NCBI GenBank assembly: GCA_015680685.1
Contig: MNCI01027017.1
Span: forward strand, 75,948 to 139,947
DNA length: 64,000 bases
Direction: 5' to 3'
Source of the DNA: Gnetum montanum
Lineage: Eukaryota; Streptophyta; Gnetopsida; Gnetales; Gnetaceae
The notes beneath the pieces were generated by a model that was not told where the DNA came from, made no database searches, and was given only the letters and a program-made list of their open reading frames with translations. Below, piece after piece: positions 46,100 to 58,829 of this stretch; positions within the stretch are counted from its first letter, which is position 1, and the number at the start of each line of letters is the position of its first letter. A program made the translations under genes and the position numbers.

Positions 46100-48130
46100 T
46101 TGGTTTGAAAGAATGGCCCTTTTTAGGATTGGCTTTCTAAACCACTTAGCTGAGGAGCTGGTTGTAATTTAATAGCCCTAGTGGCATTATGTTGTTGTGG
46201 TTGGGCTGGTATTTCACCTTACATTGATGAAGCATGTGGTAATTGAGTTGAGGGTGGAGAGATATTTGTAGAAGGATGATGAGCGTAATGAGGAAATGGG
46301 GATTCCCCTCTTGGATATTAAGCTCTGGAGTATTTAGGAGGGTCATAGTGATGATGGAATGAAGCATGACTAGAAGAGTCACATAGAGAAATGGGTTACT
46401 AAACATAGTACTCATATGGATTTGGCTATTGGTAAGGGTACTGCTACCTTGGTGGTGGCATCCCCCACAACTGTGGATGCTACCATTGATGGTACTACTC
46501 ATAAAGTTGTGGTGAAGCTCCACTTAGATAGTAAGCTTGTGGTTGATGGAACTTACTAGGGTTTCCTTGAGGATAAGAAAATCTTCTGGGTGTTTTCCTT
46601 CTTGCTAATCTAGGATTTAGAGCATACACCCTAGACTTCTGCAAGTATGACACAATAGGACAACATCTCTTAAAATGTTTGTAGTAGTATATGTCACATC
46701 CATCATCATCATCTGATTTAGAGTCCAAAACCTCCTCTACTACAGTAGCCTTGTCTTTATCCCTTTAGTGGGCACATTCAGCTTTCTTTCTTCTCCTATG
46801 ATCATGATCACTACTTTGCTCTTTGGATTCCTCTACTATTTTCAAAGTGGTTTGAAACTTCTCATCCAAAGAGTCCCACATTTTTTCCAACTTAGCCAAA
46901 ATTTTAGAAACAAACTTTTGAATCAACAAGGTCTTATGATGCACCACCCTAGTAAGTAGTGTCTCCTCCTCATTGTCATAGAACCAAACCTTCCTTTTTT
47001 AGATGGAAGGATCCTAGTTATACTCTTCTACACCTTTTCTTTTTCTCAAATCTCCTTCTTCTTTTGCAACCTACTCAATTAGCCTTTAAATTTGATAGCC
47101 CCTTAATTCTAAAAGTCTCTCTTAGACACAGATCCCAAGAGTTCTCCTTATTTTTATTTGGAGCTCATCTATGATATAGCAAACCTACTCCCTTTGAGAA
47201 TAACCATGGCTAGGACATTAGTGCAAGAGATAATAGTACCTACCCATGGCTGCATCCAAGGGTTCATGTGTTTCTTGTTTCCAACCTTAGATCTGCTTTC
47301 TCAAATTGGATACTGGGGAGTATGTTTGATACTTGTCATTGAAGAGTTCAAGCATCATACTCCATCTACAAATTGATTCTCGCTCTAAGGATCAGTACCA
47401 ACTTTCAGCTTCTTTGATGAGAATTCTTGGAAATAACTTTAACTTTTGCCAATTTTTTCTCCATGTTTTGTAAGGCACAGACATTGTGTAAGAATTAAAG
47501 ATGGTTCTGTCAATCTAAGTTATATCCCCCTTTCAGCTTGGAGATATTGGTTATATCCATTTGCTTGATTTTGCCATATTTCACAAGCCTTGTTGGAATC
47601 TTCATGGCCTCTACCATGTTTAACATATTTCGAGTTGTAAGTAAAGGCTTATCATAGTCATAGCCTCTGTGATGTTTATGATGCCTATGATGCCCTCTAC
47701 TGTCCCTTCTTTCATGATGGCATACCTCCCTTGATTGCCCATGACCTTGGTCTCAACTAGTCCAACAAGCCCTACAATCATCTCTATTCCATTGGTCACC
47801 TACATCATGGTCACATCCTCTACAACTTCGATCAAAGCTAGAAGAGAAAGAATAGGATGATGAAGAAGAAGAGGAAGGAGGACTAGCACCACCACCATGC
47901 CTATCATCTCCCCTTCTATGGTCACGGCCATGATCATCATTGTGATGCTAGTCCTCATCCCTACTATGACTCCCACCTTTGGATCCCCCATTATCATGGG
48001 ATCCATGTTTTCCCACATCAAGATTGTTGATAGTGGACTATAAGTTTTGGTTTGGGTTAGCCTTATCAAAGACAAGGGTAGGAGAGTTAGTGAATTAAGT
48101 ACCCCTAGAGAAGGAATCCTCTCCATCTTT
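46100..48130 (-). pseudogene. RT-E gag
   Basis: The N-terminal part is rich in His, Asp, Gly and Ser with a serine run near 47840-47890. A capsid-like region follows (about 47640-46850). The zinc knuckle at 46660-46698 reads CDIYYYKHFKRCC (tyrosine in place of the second cysteine, as in RT-A), followed by an open basic stretch (PRLARRKTPRRFSYPQGNPS) and a Pro/His-rich tail to about 46100. There are many stops in between. Confidence 0.75.
46660..46698 (-). other. Atypical gag zinc knuckle in RT-E
   Basis: C-x2-Y-x3-H-x4-C with an extra C before the last, the same pattern as RT-A. Confidence 0.7.
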
Positions 48131-48668
48131 CTGGCCTAACAGAACCAAGGGGTCAGTGAATTGTTTTCTCCTCAAAGCTTCGTAACGAGCCTCCTATTAC
48201 CAATCTTTCTTACATTGTGCCTCAATTGGATGATAATCCTAAGAGTCATGGTCCCACACAACGTATTCAACATGAAGCCCCTGGATGCCCAACCTCATGA
48301 GAGTTTGGAGTAGCATCATAGGAACTGATTGATCAAGTAGTAACATAATGTTGTCCTCTATGTCCCTCCATTGCATCTATTCATCCTAATTTAGGATGAA
48401 GGTAAAATCTAGTACATACTCATCAGGATGAGTATAGATCACTTTGCATTACTAAGGAACTAACTATTTTGACCCCTCATGCATTTGATTGGAAGTGTGC
48501 TTAAACAATGACAGAGAATTAGCCCTATGAGAAGAAAAAATTTTAGTTGGAAAGAAAAATAGTGAGCTTTTAATGTTATTATTATTCTCAAGGATTACAA
48601 CTTTAAGTTTCATTATAATGACTTTGAATAACTTCACTAAGTCCTAGATAATGCATGTAGCTAACTAA
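48131..48668 (-). other. RT-E leader
   Basis: Untranslated leader and possible gag start, similar to RT-A 29430-29760 and RT-B 4490-4660. No clear start codon could be fixed. Confidence 0.55.
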
Positions 48669-48686
48669 AGTCCCTGACAATGGCCA
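48669..48686 (-). other. RT-E primer binding site relic
   Basis: Sense TGGCCATTGTCAGGGACT one base from the LTR; matches the tRNA-Asp complement only partly and with a likely 1-2 base deletion. Confidence 0.55.
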
Positions 48687-48687
48687 A

Positions 48688-49542
48688 TGATGAGTAGTGA
48701 GTATACCATATGCCCAACCATACAAATCACTAGCATTCACTCAATGATCTGGTCAAATTTCGTAAACTTTAGCTCTCTAAGTACACTAGTTTCTAGGAAG
48801 TGAATCTAACTATTGCAATCATTGTCTTCCTAGTTCCACTTTTTGAAGTGCAAGTGTATGGTTAAGTGTAACTAAGGCATCTGATTTTTATCATATTGTC
48901 TTTTATGGTTTAATCATGTAAGTGTTGGAAATAAGTAAATTTAATGTGTAATTAATCTAATTAATCAAGTAACTAACTAACACTTAACTAATCCTAACAT
49001 AGGCATCCATTCCCACTTTCCATACACATCCTAAACACGTTATAGCACCACTGGGTTACCAAGCATTAAGCACTACTAGAATTACCAAGTGTTAAATGTA
49101 TGTTGAAGTGGTCATGGTTATGTTTTTTATTTAATCAATATTAATCAATTAATTAAAATTCATTAAAGTAAATTGTATAAATATTAAATGCATAAGGAAA
49201 CCATTAATCTATTCCAAGTGCTGCAAGGTTTGATCAGAAAAGCTTGGCTTTATTAATGTTCACACTAAGGTGCTCAAGTACATCAGTGCTTGAATAAAGA
49301 TCCATACACTTCTTTGACTTCTACTACAGGCAACAGAAAATATTCTAAATTTCGAGAGTAAAAACTACAAGAGCTTCGCTATAACTATGAAAAGATTAGG
49401 ATGAATCATGCATCCAAGTGCTATATTTATAGGCTAGCACACATCCCACAATATCGGATATTTGATAATGTAGCATGGGCTATGATATCGAGGCTCTGAT
49501 ATTAGGGATCCAATATCAAGGCCAACAAAATACAATTCATTA
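48688..49542 (-). repeat. RT-E 5' LTR
   Basis: 855 bp, TGATGAGTAG to AATTCATTA (CA mutated to TA). TATTTATA near 49422-49430 and ATATC-type motifs at 49450-49517. Followed by caagg. Confidence 0.88.
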
Positions 49543-49547
49543 CAAGG

Positions 49548-50252
49548 TCATTTTCTTCTTAATCCACACTTGTGTCTAACTATGCATATGGTTAAGTGTG
49601 GTTAAGACATAAGATATATATTTTTAAAATTATTTTGTTATTTTTATCTTAATAGCTAGATGATTGAATAAGGATATGATAATTGGATCAACTAATTAAT
49701 TCATTATTTCATTAACTAACTATCCTAAGGTGGAGTATTCGTTCCTATTTCTCGTACACATCCCGAAGTAGTATTAACATTGTTGGGTTACCAAGTGGTT
49801 ATTAGTAGGCATACTAAATATCCACTACTAGGATTACCAAGCATTAATACTTTATACTTGAAATGGTCGTACTTACATGTTTATGATTAATTTCATTAAT
49901 TACTGAAGAACATAAATGTAAAGTGCATGGAAGGTAAAGTGCTAAATAGAAATAGTAAACTAGTCTAAGTGCTGCAATGGATGTAGGAAATCTCAATTTT
50001 ATTGCCAATTATGCAAATGTGTCCAATTACATGATCACTCGAATAAAACTCTATACAATCTCATATATCCACACTAGAGCACTTAGAGGAAAAAATTTCT
50101 AACTCTAGAGAAAAGAAACTGCAAGAATTTTGCTATCTCTATAATTGAAAAGGTGCCATAAATGTGAGGGGTAAGTGCATTTATATAAGCACTAACTATG
50201 TCAACATCAACGTATCTGTGTCAACGCAACTTGTCTTATTGATGTTTCATCA
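49548..50252 (-). repeat. RT-A 5' LTR, second piece
   Basis: Continues 29953-30084 after RT-E. It starts in the U5 part, passes R (poly-A signal region near 50010), and ends in a U3 with CATCAACG/GTCAACG repeats (50196-50252) and CATCA at 50252. No GATATC array. RT-A ends here; atgta (50253-50257) would be its right target duplication, which cannot be checked. Confidence 0.75.
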
Positions 50253-50470
50253 ATGTACAATATATAATAATAGATGAAATTAATTTTGTTGATGATTGGC
50301 TATTATTGAGCATTGATAGGAGGTTAAGAGAAATTTTCTTAGAAAATCAAAGGAAATCTTTGAAGGTAGATCAGTTATATAAATAGGAGATCTTGGTCAC
50401 CTTCCTCCAATGTTATATTTGGTACCATACACTTCAAGAAATCCAAATGTTAGACATCTTTGGGCATCCT
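50253..50470. other. Start of the non-LTR island
   Basis: AT-rich DNA without similarity to the LTR elements. No gene or RNA is seen. Confidence 0.4.
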
Positions 50471-50489
50471 TCCAAGCATTCTTCACTTT

Positions 50490-51290
50490 AGATGTTGTCT
50501 ATCAACAAAAAGGAGTTAATCCAAGGCAACAAAGACTTTAGAGGTTCTCATGAACATGAGGGAGGGTAAAACTCTTGATGCTAATTGTGAATTTCTTAAT
50601 TTTAGAATGAACCTTCCTTTCCTGTCAAATTGTCTAGATGGTTTTGAAGATGCTATGCATTTGTATGACATGAAGGATAAAGTGCATATTCATAATCTAA
50701 AGATGCTATTGGAGATATATAGACATGTTGTTATGTTCTTTGCTGATAGAGAATCCAGGTAATTCAGGATTGTTGAAGATGATGGAGGATATTTTGAGAG
50801 GTTATTGCTATTATGTGAAGCTAAAAAAAGTCATATTTACAATTTATTTATGGATAGAGGCAGGTTTAGTTAATGCAGCTCTTAGTACATTAGTTAAAGT
50901 AGTGTATTGTCCAATTTAAAATCCATCATTCTTACCATCCTATGTTATTATGAATTTTGATTCCTACATTGGTTATTTGTTTAATGAGTGTAATCATTGA
51001 TATGTGCCTATTATTTCAACCATTAGAGGTGGATTTTGGCTACTGCCATTATAATTGGCCTAGGCATTAATAGTGTATAAATCACAGCAAATGACATTAG
51101 ATAAGATATTTGTTGATGTGGGATTAAAAATAATAATAGGTTTAACTTTTGAGATGCTATCAAGAGTGAGGACCATAGATTCTTTGAAGATTCATACATC
51201 ATTTTTTTTGCAATAATACATGACAATTTTAGCAGTGAACAATATTCAATCGAGGCTTGTGGAGGAGACACATTTTGTTAAGTTAGAAGA
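50490..51290 (+). pseudogene. Possible broken host coding sequence, unknown product
   Basis: A 70-codon open stretch (50550-50762) with MHLYDMKDKVHIHNLKMLLE reads on with one frame change into FRIVEDDGGYFERLLLLCEA (about 50762-50860). A third piece at about 51147-51287 reads DAIKSEDHRFFEDSY and ends ACGGDTFC with TAA. Amino-acid use looks more protein-like than the flanks, with balanced charged and hydrophobic residues. I do not recognise the family. It could be a retro-copied or degraded gene, or chance. There are stops between the pieces. Confidence 0.25.
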
Positions 51291-53040
51291 AAAATAAATC
51301 ATCTATATCTTTTGTTTTCTTCATAGGCATGTATTTTTCTATTGTAAACATAACAATATGTTGTTCTTTTGAATAAAGAATGCTCTTCCTCTTCTTTGTT
51401 CATTAATTGCATTGTAAATTCTTACATCTTCATTGGTTGTATTGTTCAATTTCTTTATATGAAGTTACAAACCCTTGGCTAATTTCATGTAGACAATGTT
51501 ATATAATATAGTTTGTACAACAATTTGAATAATGTTTTAACTATTACTTGGATTTTAAAAGATAGTAGAAATTCTAATTCTGATTCATAATTTCTTACAA
51601 TGGTATGCCATTTCACACCACTAGCCTAGATATATATTATCTCTATAGTTTGGCACAAAAAGATCAACATTCAAAAATGACTATTGTGCAAGGAATAAGA
51701 CCAATGTTCAAATCATACAAAACTTATGGACAAGGAACAAGGGAATCTTGCTTTTGAAGTATCTTCAACCCAAAATGTAGATTCTCGAGGCTAGTTCTAT
51801 ATTATTTATTATTTGTTTTCTCTGAAATTGTATTTTTCGTTCCTCTTCACATTTAAACACATCTTGAGATTGCCGTCAAATATCCTGATAACGATATCTC
51901 GTTAAGATTAAAATTTGCCGGGCATGAAAATATAACGTAAAGTATTTGAAATCACTACAATGGAGCTTTTCAACGTCCTGAACTCTCTATCCAAGTTTAA
52001 AGTTTTTTTTTTAAATATTCTTAATGCTCAATTATGCTTTGGATTAATAAAATTTGCCAAATCTATACTTTATATCTCAGTGAAGTCATTACCTCATCTA
52101 CCGTTACAGCAGCTTTGTGATAACTATCACTCGCATTCCATCCCTGACCTCCTTTCAGTGAAGTTGGCATTTGGTTATTTCCGTAGCAACAGAACGTTTG
52201 AAAACAATTTTTTTGCTTTCCAATTCCATTTTTCTGCCGTTCTATCTGCGTAAAGCCGTTATCCATTTGGCAAAGCTAATGTCCCTTTTGAAAAATGATG
52301 TATATGGCAGCATATAATTGTTATGGAAGGAAACAACAAAACTCATCTTAATGGTTTAATTTCAACGAGGCAAGAAAGTTTTCCGGCTGTGAACATCATA
52401 ACATTTACACCAGTCCCGCTTTTGAAATATCACTCCACAAATAAGTGAAATAACTAAAACTTTTATACCTTTATACGTAAATTCTTTTGCGCATTCGAAA
52501 TTGGAATTGGAAGATGACGCAAACTTTCCAGCAAAATATGGTGGATAATTTTACCCTGCAAATCAGACAGCAGGGACACAGTTCAAGATCTCACATTACA
52601 AGAATCAGATTACAATTTTTCCAGCACCATATATAAGATCCGCTGAAATGAATGTTAATTCCAATAATCCCTTATTACAGGTCCTTTCAAATAAAATCAT
52701 GCACCAGGTCATGCACACAGATAATGAAATCAAGCATCTGTTGGAGATGTGCTTGATTCCATGAACTCCCACTGGAGAGGTTCTTAAATGGAGGTTATCT
52801 CTGTTCATAGCTGTGCACCAGTCCTAGGGCCTTCCACATGCCGATCAGTCTACATTAATGAATGCAAAACAGGGTTCACTACAATCGCAAGTTTCAGAAT
52901 CCCTGCAAAGGTTATGACCGCCACGGGTAGATCTCCAAGCCCTTTCATGCACCCGGATTCCCCATCTGCTTCCAATATAGGCTCTTGGCTCTCATACTAA
53001 AGTATCAATACAATGGCATTTTATACACATGGGCTCCTAT
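51291..53040. other. Island DNA, no clear gene
   Basis: AT-rich to about 51900, then less so. A 67-codon minus-strand frame (52266-52063, MDNGFTQIERQ, later GGQGWNASDSYHKAAVTV) is protein-like but unrecognised and could be an exon or chance. Near 52800-53000 the minus strand has a frame reading ESQEPILEADGESG, then GDLPVAVITFAGILKLAIVV. No repeat or RNA gene is recognised. Confidence 0.3.
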
Positions 53041-53470
53041 CTACCAAGTTAAAACTTGCATTATGATCTCCAGTAGAAACCAGAGCTTTAGCAAGGAAAC
53101 CCAGCACATGCCATATAATTCCATACTTGATCTAGCACCACTCAGTGATCCGGGTGTGTTAGACAAACTTGGATTTTCTCTGTAAGAGCCTGGTAATCCT
53201 CTCCGTTCCTGAAGTGCCAAGGCACTTCTATTTGTACCAACCACTGCAACCACTTGAAGGTTCTTAATTATAACTAACAGACATGTCTTATTATGTCCGT
53301 TTCTACCTGTTTCTACCCAAACATCTTGAGATTCAGTTCTGAAAACTCTCGATGAATCAGAAAAGGAGAAAGATGCAAAGATTGGGAAGCAACATCCCAA
53401 AGCCCACAGATCGATTGAAGCAGCTTTCCCTCCTGCAGCAGCACTATTACAAATGAGCAGATTTGCTAAT
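53041..53470 (-). CDS. Candidate host exon, unknown protein
   Basis: Open for 119 codons from an ATG at 53400 (MGCCFPIFASFSFSDSSR) and open for about 20 codons more upstream (AAAGGKAASIDLWALG). Contains a segment with VETGRNGHNKTCLLVIIKNL, then a Ser-rich segment and a hydrophobic end. Base composition is richer in G and C than the retrotransposons. CCAAT-type sequences lie 350-450 bp upstream on this strand (about 53785-53835). No family is recognised and no splice pair is convincing, so it may not be a gene. Confidence 0.22.
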
Positions 53471-56110
53471 AAAACGAAAGAATTTGCTCTCAGCTAATGG
53501 AAATTGGAAAGACTGGACGAGTACCGGGATATCCATGGAGATTCACTTTCACTGCATAGATCTCTCGCATCTTTTCCTTTGTATAGAATCATCTATCAGC
53601 GGCAGCAGCTGCTGCTGATGCTCAAATTCATCAATGAAACTGCAACTCCAAAAACACATGGATCGAAAAAGCGACAACCTCCAAAATCAAATTGCAGACA
53701 AGAAAAATACAGGCTGTTGGGAAAGTGGAAAGTCAGTAAGTAGGATAGAATGCTTCTCCCTGCGCTGAAACGTGGACGTGATTGATTGGCTAGGGGCCAC
53801 AACATTCCATTGCGATTGTCGAAAGGCCAATAAGATTTCCGCTGGGATACATCAGGAGGTGTTCACTGATTCCAGTAACAAAGCTCTAGCAAAGCTTAAG
53901 CTAAGAGCAAGGTATCTTTTGCAAGTTGCAGCATATTTTTGAAAAAACACACAAATGGTCGTGGTTTGCCCAGCAACTACGGGTTCTTTTTTAAACCTCT
54001 CATTTCTTTCCTGCCGTACAGCAAAAAGCATACACAATCACAAGCAGCCACGTTGCTGCGACAAAGATGCCCATGCACCCATGAATCAGCGATGGAGGTT
54101 AGGATGAACTCCGCTATTATTCAATAATTCAAAAGCCCGGGTTGCTAATGCACGCTTCATGTACTATTTGGAATATCAAAGTCCATAATATCGCAAAACA
54201 GTTATCATTATTCTAATTATACTAGGATTAAGGATATTGCTATAATGGCAACCAGGATAAGTGAAGTGAGACTTATCTCTCATTTTCTCATTGGCTGAAC
54301 CTTACATATCTAGCATTCATAGTTTGTTTTGTTTCAATATTGTACTGCTTACATGAGCTAATTGCTTACTAAGAACACTTGCCATTTTACTAGGAAACAC
54401 AAAGGGCTATCACATCAACAATCACCTAAGCCAAGCCAAGCTAGGGAATCTCCACTCACTTCTTCCCCCAATATCCCTAGGGACCAACCAAGCTAACTTG
54501 GTGGGTGTTCCTCATTCGGAAAAAACAACACAATCAACAACCACTAGCCATTGGTCAGTTGATCTTATATTGCTTATTCCCACATAGATCCCGAGATTCC
54601 TGAATAGGTTAACCTTGATCAAACAAATTAATTGAAGTACCAAAATAATGAATTTAAATAACGTATGACAATACTAATAAGTGAAGAATTAACTATTTAT
54701 TGATCATTTTTCAAAATGCATGAATAACCTCACACTTACTCAAGTAAGCCAATTTTGATTTAGTTTATCAAGCATTTCTTCATTTTATTTCACTTTTTCC
54801 TTATCTTCCCTTTCTTTCTCCTTTTTATTTTTAAATTGAATGATATATTTCAGTATTTTTATTTGTATAAGAAAAACCTCAATGAAGAAAAAAAAAAGAA
54901 CAAGAAGCAACAAAAATAGAGTTTCAATCATGAAATTGGAAGAAATGCATCAAGAACATAAGTAATTATCTTAGGGAAAGCATATGAAAACCTCAATAAT
55001 GGCTCCAACTCCTAGTAAGCTTTAACTCTAACAAAGCATTCCAAGAGAAGAGAGCACATTGAGTGGTCTCTCACTTAATGCAAATTGATGTCACTTTATG
55101 CCTTCTCCATTCTCTTAGCCATCACCTATATAGTGATTTTTACATGCTAGTAAAGGATGATTACAAAAATACAAAATAGTAAGTTACATATGCCAAGATT
55201 GGATATTGCAATAAATACAATATCGCCTACAACACCGTTGGTTCCATTATTTGGCAGGTTTTTACACTTAAAAAAGCATATCACCTAAAACAATCATTAC
55301 AAAAAATGTTGTAGCAAGTTGCTTAAAATAATGAATAAAATCATTTCAACTAAAATATCATGCTATTTCAAGATCATTCATAAATGATCAAATGACTATC
55401 ATCATTTCCATTTTTTTGATATTAAACTATTATTTAATTAATTTAATCACGTTGTAAATAAAAAGAAACTTTATGAGGTGGAATAAAATGAATTGAGCAT
55501 TATCATTTTATATATGTTTTTTAACTTTAAGTTAAAAAACAATGACTAAATAAAAATACGAAGGATCGACTATAAAACCACGATTCATAATTTGTCATCT
55601 TATAACTTAACAATTTTATGTAGAAGATTGTTGAATATTTTCACTAGCCTAATAAAAGGATTTCTTTTGATGTGTGATTTAGCATGTCATACTCTTCTCT
55701 AGTGATGTTGGAGTACTATGGATACATGATACAGTAAGATGGAATCGCAAAAATAATTTATTCAACCATATTAAAATGATAATTGTTAAAGATTTGGTAT
55801 GTTTATCAAGTTTAATATTTTAGCTATCTATATGACATTCACCATGGAATCATTGTTTATGATTATTTAATTGTTAATGTTCTTATTAGTTACTATTTGA
55901 CAAGTAGTTGTGTCTTTCTCCAATCAACATAGTTATACAAGACCTATAAATACTTTTAAAAAATCATAAGTGAAAGCATGAAGTGTAATGTAATCCAAGA
56001 AGAAATTTGAGTGTGGACTCATGTATCCATTAGAAAACTTAGTTGTTTTACCTATTTTATTTATTTATGTACTTAATACTATTCGTATTGTTCACAATTG
56101 AAGCTATTAG
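53471..56110. other. Island DNA, spacer
   Basis: From about 54130 on it is AT-rich with long A or T runs and no gene signal. A part at about 54370-54760 faintly recalls LTR phrases but no ends could be found. Nothing else is recognised. Confidence 0.4.
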
Positions 56111-56115
56111 TTAGT

Positions 56116-56927
56116 TGATGAGTGGCAAGTAGTCCTTATGCCCAACCATACGAATCATAAGCATTGCACTAGAGATTCAGTTGAATTATGTGGACTTTAG
56201 CTCTCCAAATGCCAATAGTGAAGATTGTGACCTATGAATGTGAGCATTGTATTCTTAGCTTCACTTGTGTTAGTGCAAGTGTATGGTTAAGTGGAAGCCA
56301 CGACACATGATTTATATTGATTTTTATATTTTTATTTTAATTATCCTAAGTGTGAAATAAAGTAATTAATTATGTACTAATCTAAGTAAGTATCTAATGC
56401 CTTAGTCTATTTCCTAACATAAGTATCCATGCCCACCTTCCATACATATCTTGAACTCATAATGATGCTATTGGGCATACCAAGTGATAACACAATTGGG
56501 ATTACTAAGTGCTAATGGCATACTCAAGGTGGTCATACTTATGTTTATTAATTAAGCACATTAATTAATTAAGAACATGTATATAAAGTGCATTAAAGTA
56601 AACATTAAGCTATTCTAAATGGTGTAAGGTATTTGAATGATCTCATCCTTATTGTCATCACATCAAGGTGTCCAAGTACATTGATGCTTGAATAAGGATA
56701 GATATAATCCTTAAACTCCTACTATGGGCACTAAGAAAATATTCTAACTCCTACAAAGAAAAATTGCAAGAACTTCATTATGCCATTGACTCAATGGTGC
56801 CATAAAAGTAGTGGGTATGTGCATTTATATAGGCAAAAACAAACGCTACATCAACGCATCAACTCATGCATTAACAGGGATGCATCAATGCATGCCTTTT
56901 TATGCAACCTAACTTTGTGATTCGTCA
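56116..56927 (-). repeat. RT-G 3' LTR
   Basis: 812 bp; TGATGAGTGGC to GATTCGTCA on plus. TATA-type TTTATATA near 56823-56830. U3 has CATCAACGCATC-type repeats at about 56848-56900 and no GATATC array. Confidence 0.82.
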
Positions 56928-57157
56928 TACCTCCACAATTGACTGAAAACTTGTCCTCAAGTAAAAAAAATTAGGATCAAGTTTCTTACATAATTGGGAA
57001 GGTATGGATCCACAAACTAACTAACTCACTAACTAAATCTAAGTGCCTGATTGTATGAATTTACAATGATTACAAAAATGGATTTTTAGGAAAAAAATTA
57101 AACATCCTTGCAAAATTAGATAGCTAGAAAATCCTTTGATGAAAGATGAAGAGAAGA

Positions 57158-58829
57158 TCAGATAGTACCACGAGGTGGAGGCTCCTAGGATGCTAAAGGA
57201 CCTTCTCCAGCCTCTGGTGCCTATAGCAGTCATGGTTGAGGTTGAGGAAATGGCTACAACTCTCTTGCTATATCTACTATGTCTGGTGGAAGGTGAAATA
57301 CATCCAACAATGCCTTCATCTTCTACTCCTTGCTCCATGGATCGTACATAGTCCACGTGACATCACCAACATGAATGTCCCATAGACAAGGCATTGCAAG
57401 GAACAACTCCTTGACATTGACAAACCAAGTGACAAATTATTTTTATTTAATATCGAACATCTTGACAAGGTTTTGCAATTGTTGGTAGTCATTCATTCTT
57501 TTGGCCAGGTTCTCAACAACTAATCGTTGGTTTGTAAGTCAGTTCCTAAGAACTTCAAGCTTCACATTCATTATTTCTAGCTTTTACTTTGTGTCCTTAT
57601 GGTGCTTGAACATGGCCTTATAGACAAGGTATCAGATGTTTACTTGTTTTTCCAACTTTGACCACAACTTTCTTACTATCAGCATTTCCAAGTTTGCATA
57701 ATGGAGGTTGGCAAGCTTTATGTACTCTTTCATCTCTTCAATTTTCAACTCCTTTAGGTGGATTTTAGCTTTATTTTAGGCATTCAATCCATCAAAGATT
57801 GGTTGTCATACATCGCCTCTTTGTTGGAGTTGTTGGAGGGTCTCATTCATTTTTTCCTTTGCCAATTAAATCTCTTTTTCATTTACCTCTTTAAGGAGCC
57901 TAACCTAGTCCCTATAATGGTTCTTGATACTTTTGAATTTTAGGGCTTTGTTATTTTAGGTAGCTACCTCAATTACTATGTTCTAGCAAAGGGCATGGAC
58001 TTTTTCCATTGGGAGATTTCAATTCTTAGTTTTCAACCTCCTCAAATCCATGTTTACCTTGGCAAGCTACTCCTACTATTGTCACACAAATTCCACCAGC
58101 TAATCCTTTTGTGCCTTGACATTTTGTAGGCGATGAATGTCCTTGGTCAAAGCAAGATTCTTTGTGCGAACCTATGATAAGTCCCTATAAGTGTTGAAGG
58201 TCATGAGCTCCAATAAGGACATGTCGAAGGCTGTTGCCTCCTTTGCATTCTCAGCTTCTTTAAGTTTTTTTTGAAGCTACAAGAAAGCTTCATCTCATGT
58301 AATTATTTGACTAAGAATGATGGGATCAATCAAGTGGCCTCTCAATTCTACAACTTCAATAGCCAACCATTGATTTTCAGTTGTGGCTACCTCAAGTTGG
58401 GCCTTTGCAATGAGAAGCTTACCCTTGGCCTCTAACATCTCTAACTGGGTTGCAGTGATTTTTTTTGAGATATTGAAGATCTCTAGAAGTGATTAGCCAA
58501 TTCCAACTACTTGGTCCAATACCTCCTTGTGTTGGGCTACACTTAGCTTCTTGTTGCCTGCTCTTGCAAACACATGCACATCTTTAAGTGTAGTAATGTC
58601 TAGCATGATGGTTGTAGGAGCATTCAAGGCCTCTACCACATGATCGCCCACCACCTTCATTAATGTTTTTTGTTCATGGTACTGTGTCACTAGGATAGTC
58701 ACCCCCTTGCCCTCCTCCAAGTGCATTGAGAATGTAGCAGCATTCCTAGAGATCTTTGGAAATTGTTATTATCCAAGGATGAACACCATGACTTCTTGAG
58801 TGCTTGAATTTGATCTTGTGGGTGCTTGC
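57158..58829 (-). pseudogene. RT-G aORF, C-terminal part
   Basis: In sense it begins at the RT-H insertion and holds the linker (a 77-codon open piece at 58726-58493 with LKDVHVFARAGNKKLSVAQH), the coiled-coil region (about 58450-57500), and a tail reading VKELFLAMPCLWDIHVGDVT that ends PPPRGTI and TGA at 57160-57158. Tail and linker match RT-H closely. Many stops. Confidence 0.72.

Larger units (their letters stand above)
30085..49542 (-). mobile_element. RT-E: gag-pol-aORF gypsy retrotransposon, interrupted by RT-F
   Basis: Minus strand; LTRs 30085-30913 and 48688-49542, exact target duplication caagg at 30080-30084 and 49543-49547. In sense: 5' LTR, primer site (48669-48686), leader, gag, protease, reverse transcriptase, RNase H, integrase, spacer, then RT-F (32809-41964), the conserved non-coding block, a tiny aORF remnant and the 3' LTR. 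About 10.3 kb without RT-F. The LTRs differ at about 15 percent of the first 200 bases by eye, so it is older than RT-D. Confidence 0.9.
56116..58829 (-). mobile_element. RT-G: 3' end of a retrotransposon with aORF, cut by RT-H
   Basis: The 3' LTR (56116-56927) is followed in reverse by a decayed polypurine tract, the pre-tract block (CTTGAGGACAAGTT in sense) and the tail and coiled coil of aORF to 58829. RT-H starts at 58830. The 5-mer before the LTR is ttagt. The rest of the element lies beyond the right edge. Confidence 0.82.

Noticed and set aside
50753-50932. tRNA or small RNA genes in the island
   Set aside because: No cloverleaf, A/B box pair or terminator run could be made out anywhere in 50253-56115.
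54370-54760. A further, very old LTR in the island
   Set aside because: A few phrases resemble LTR text, but I could find no TG...CA ends, TATA box or flanking duplication.
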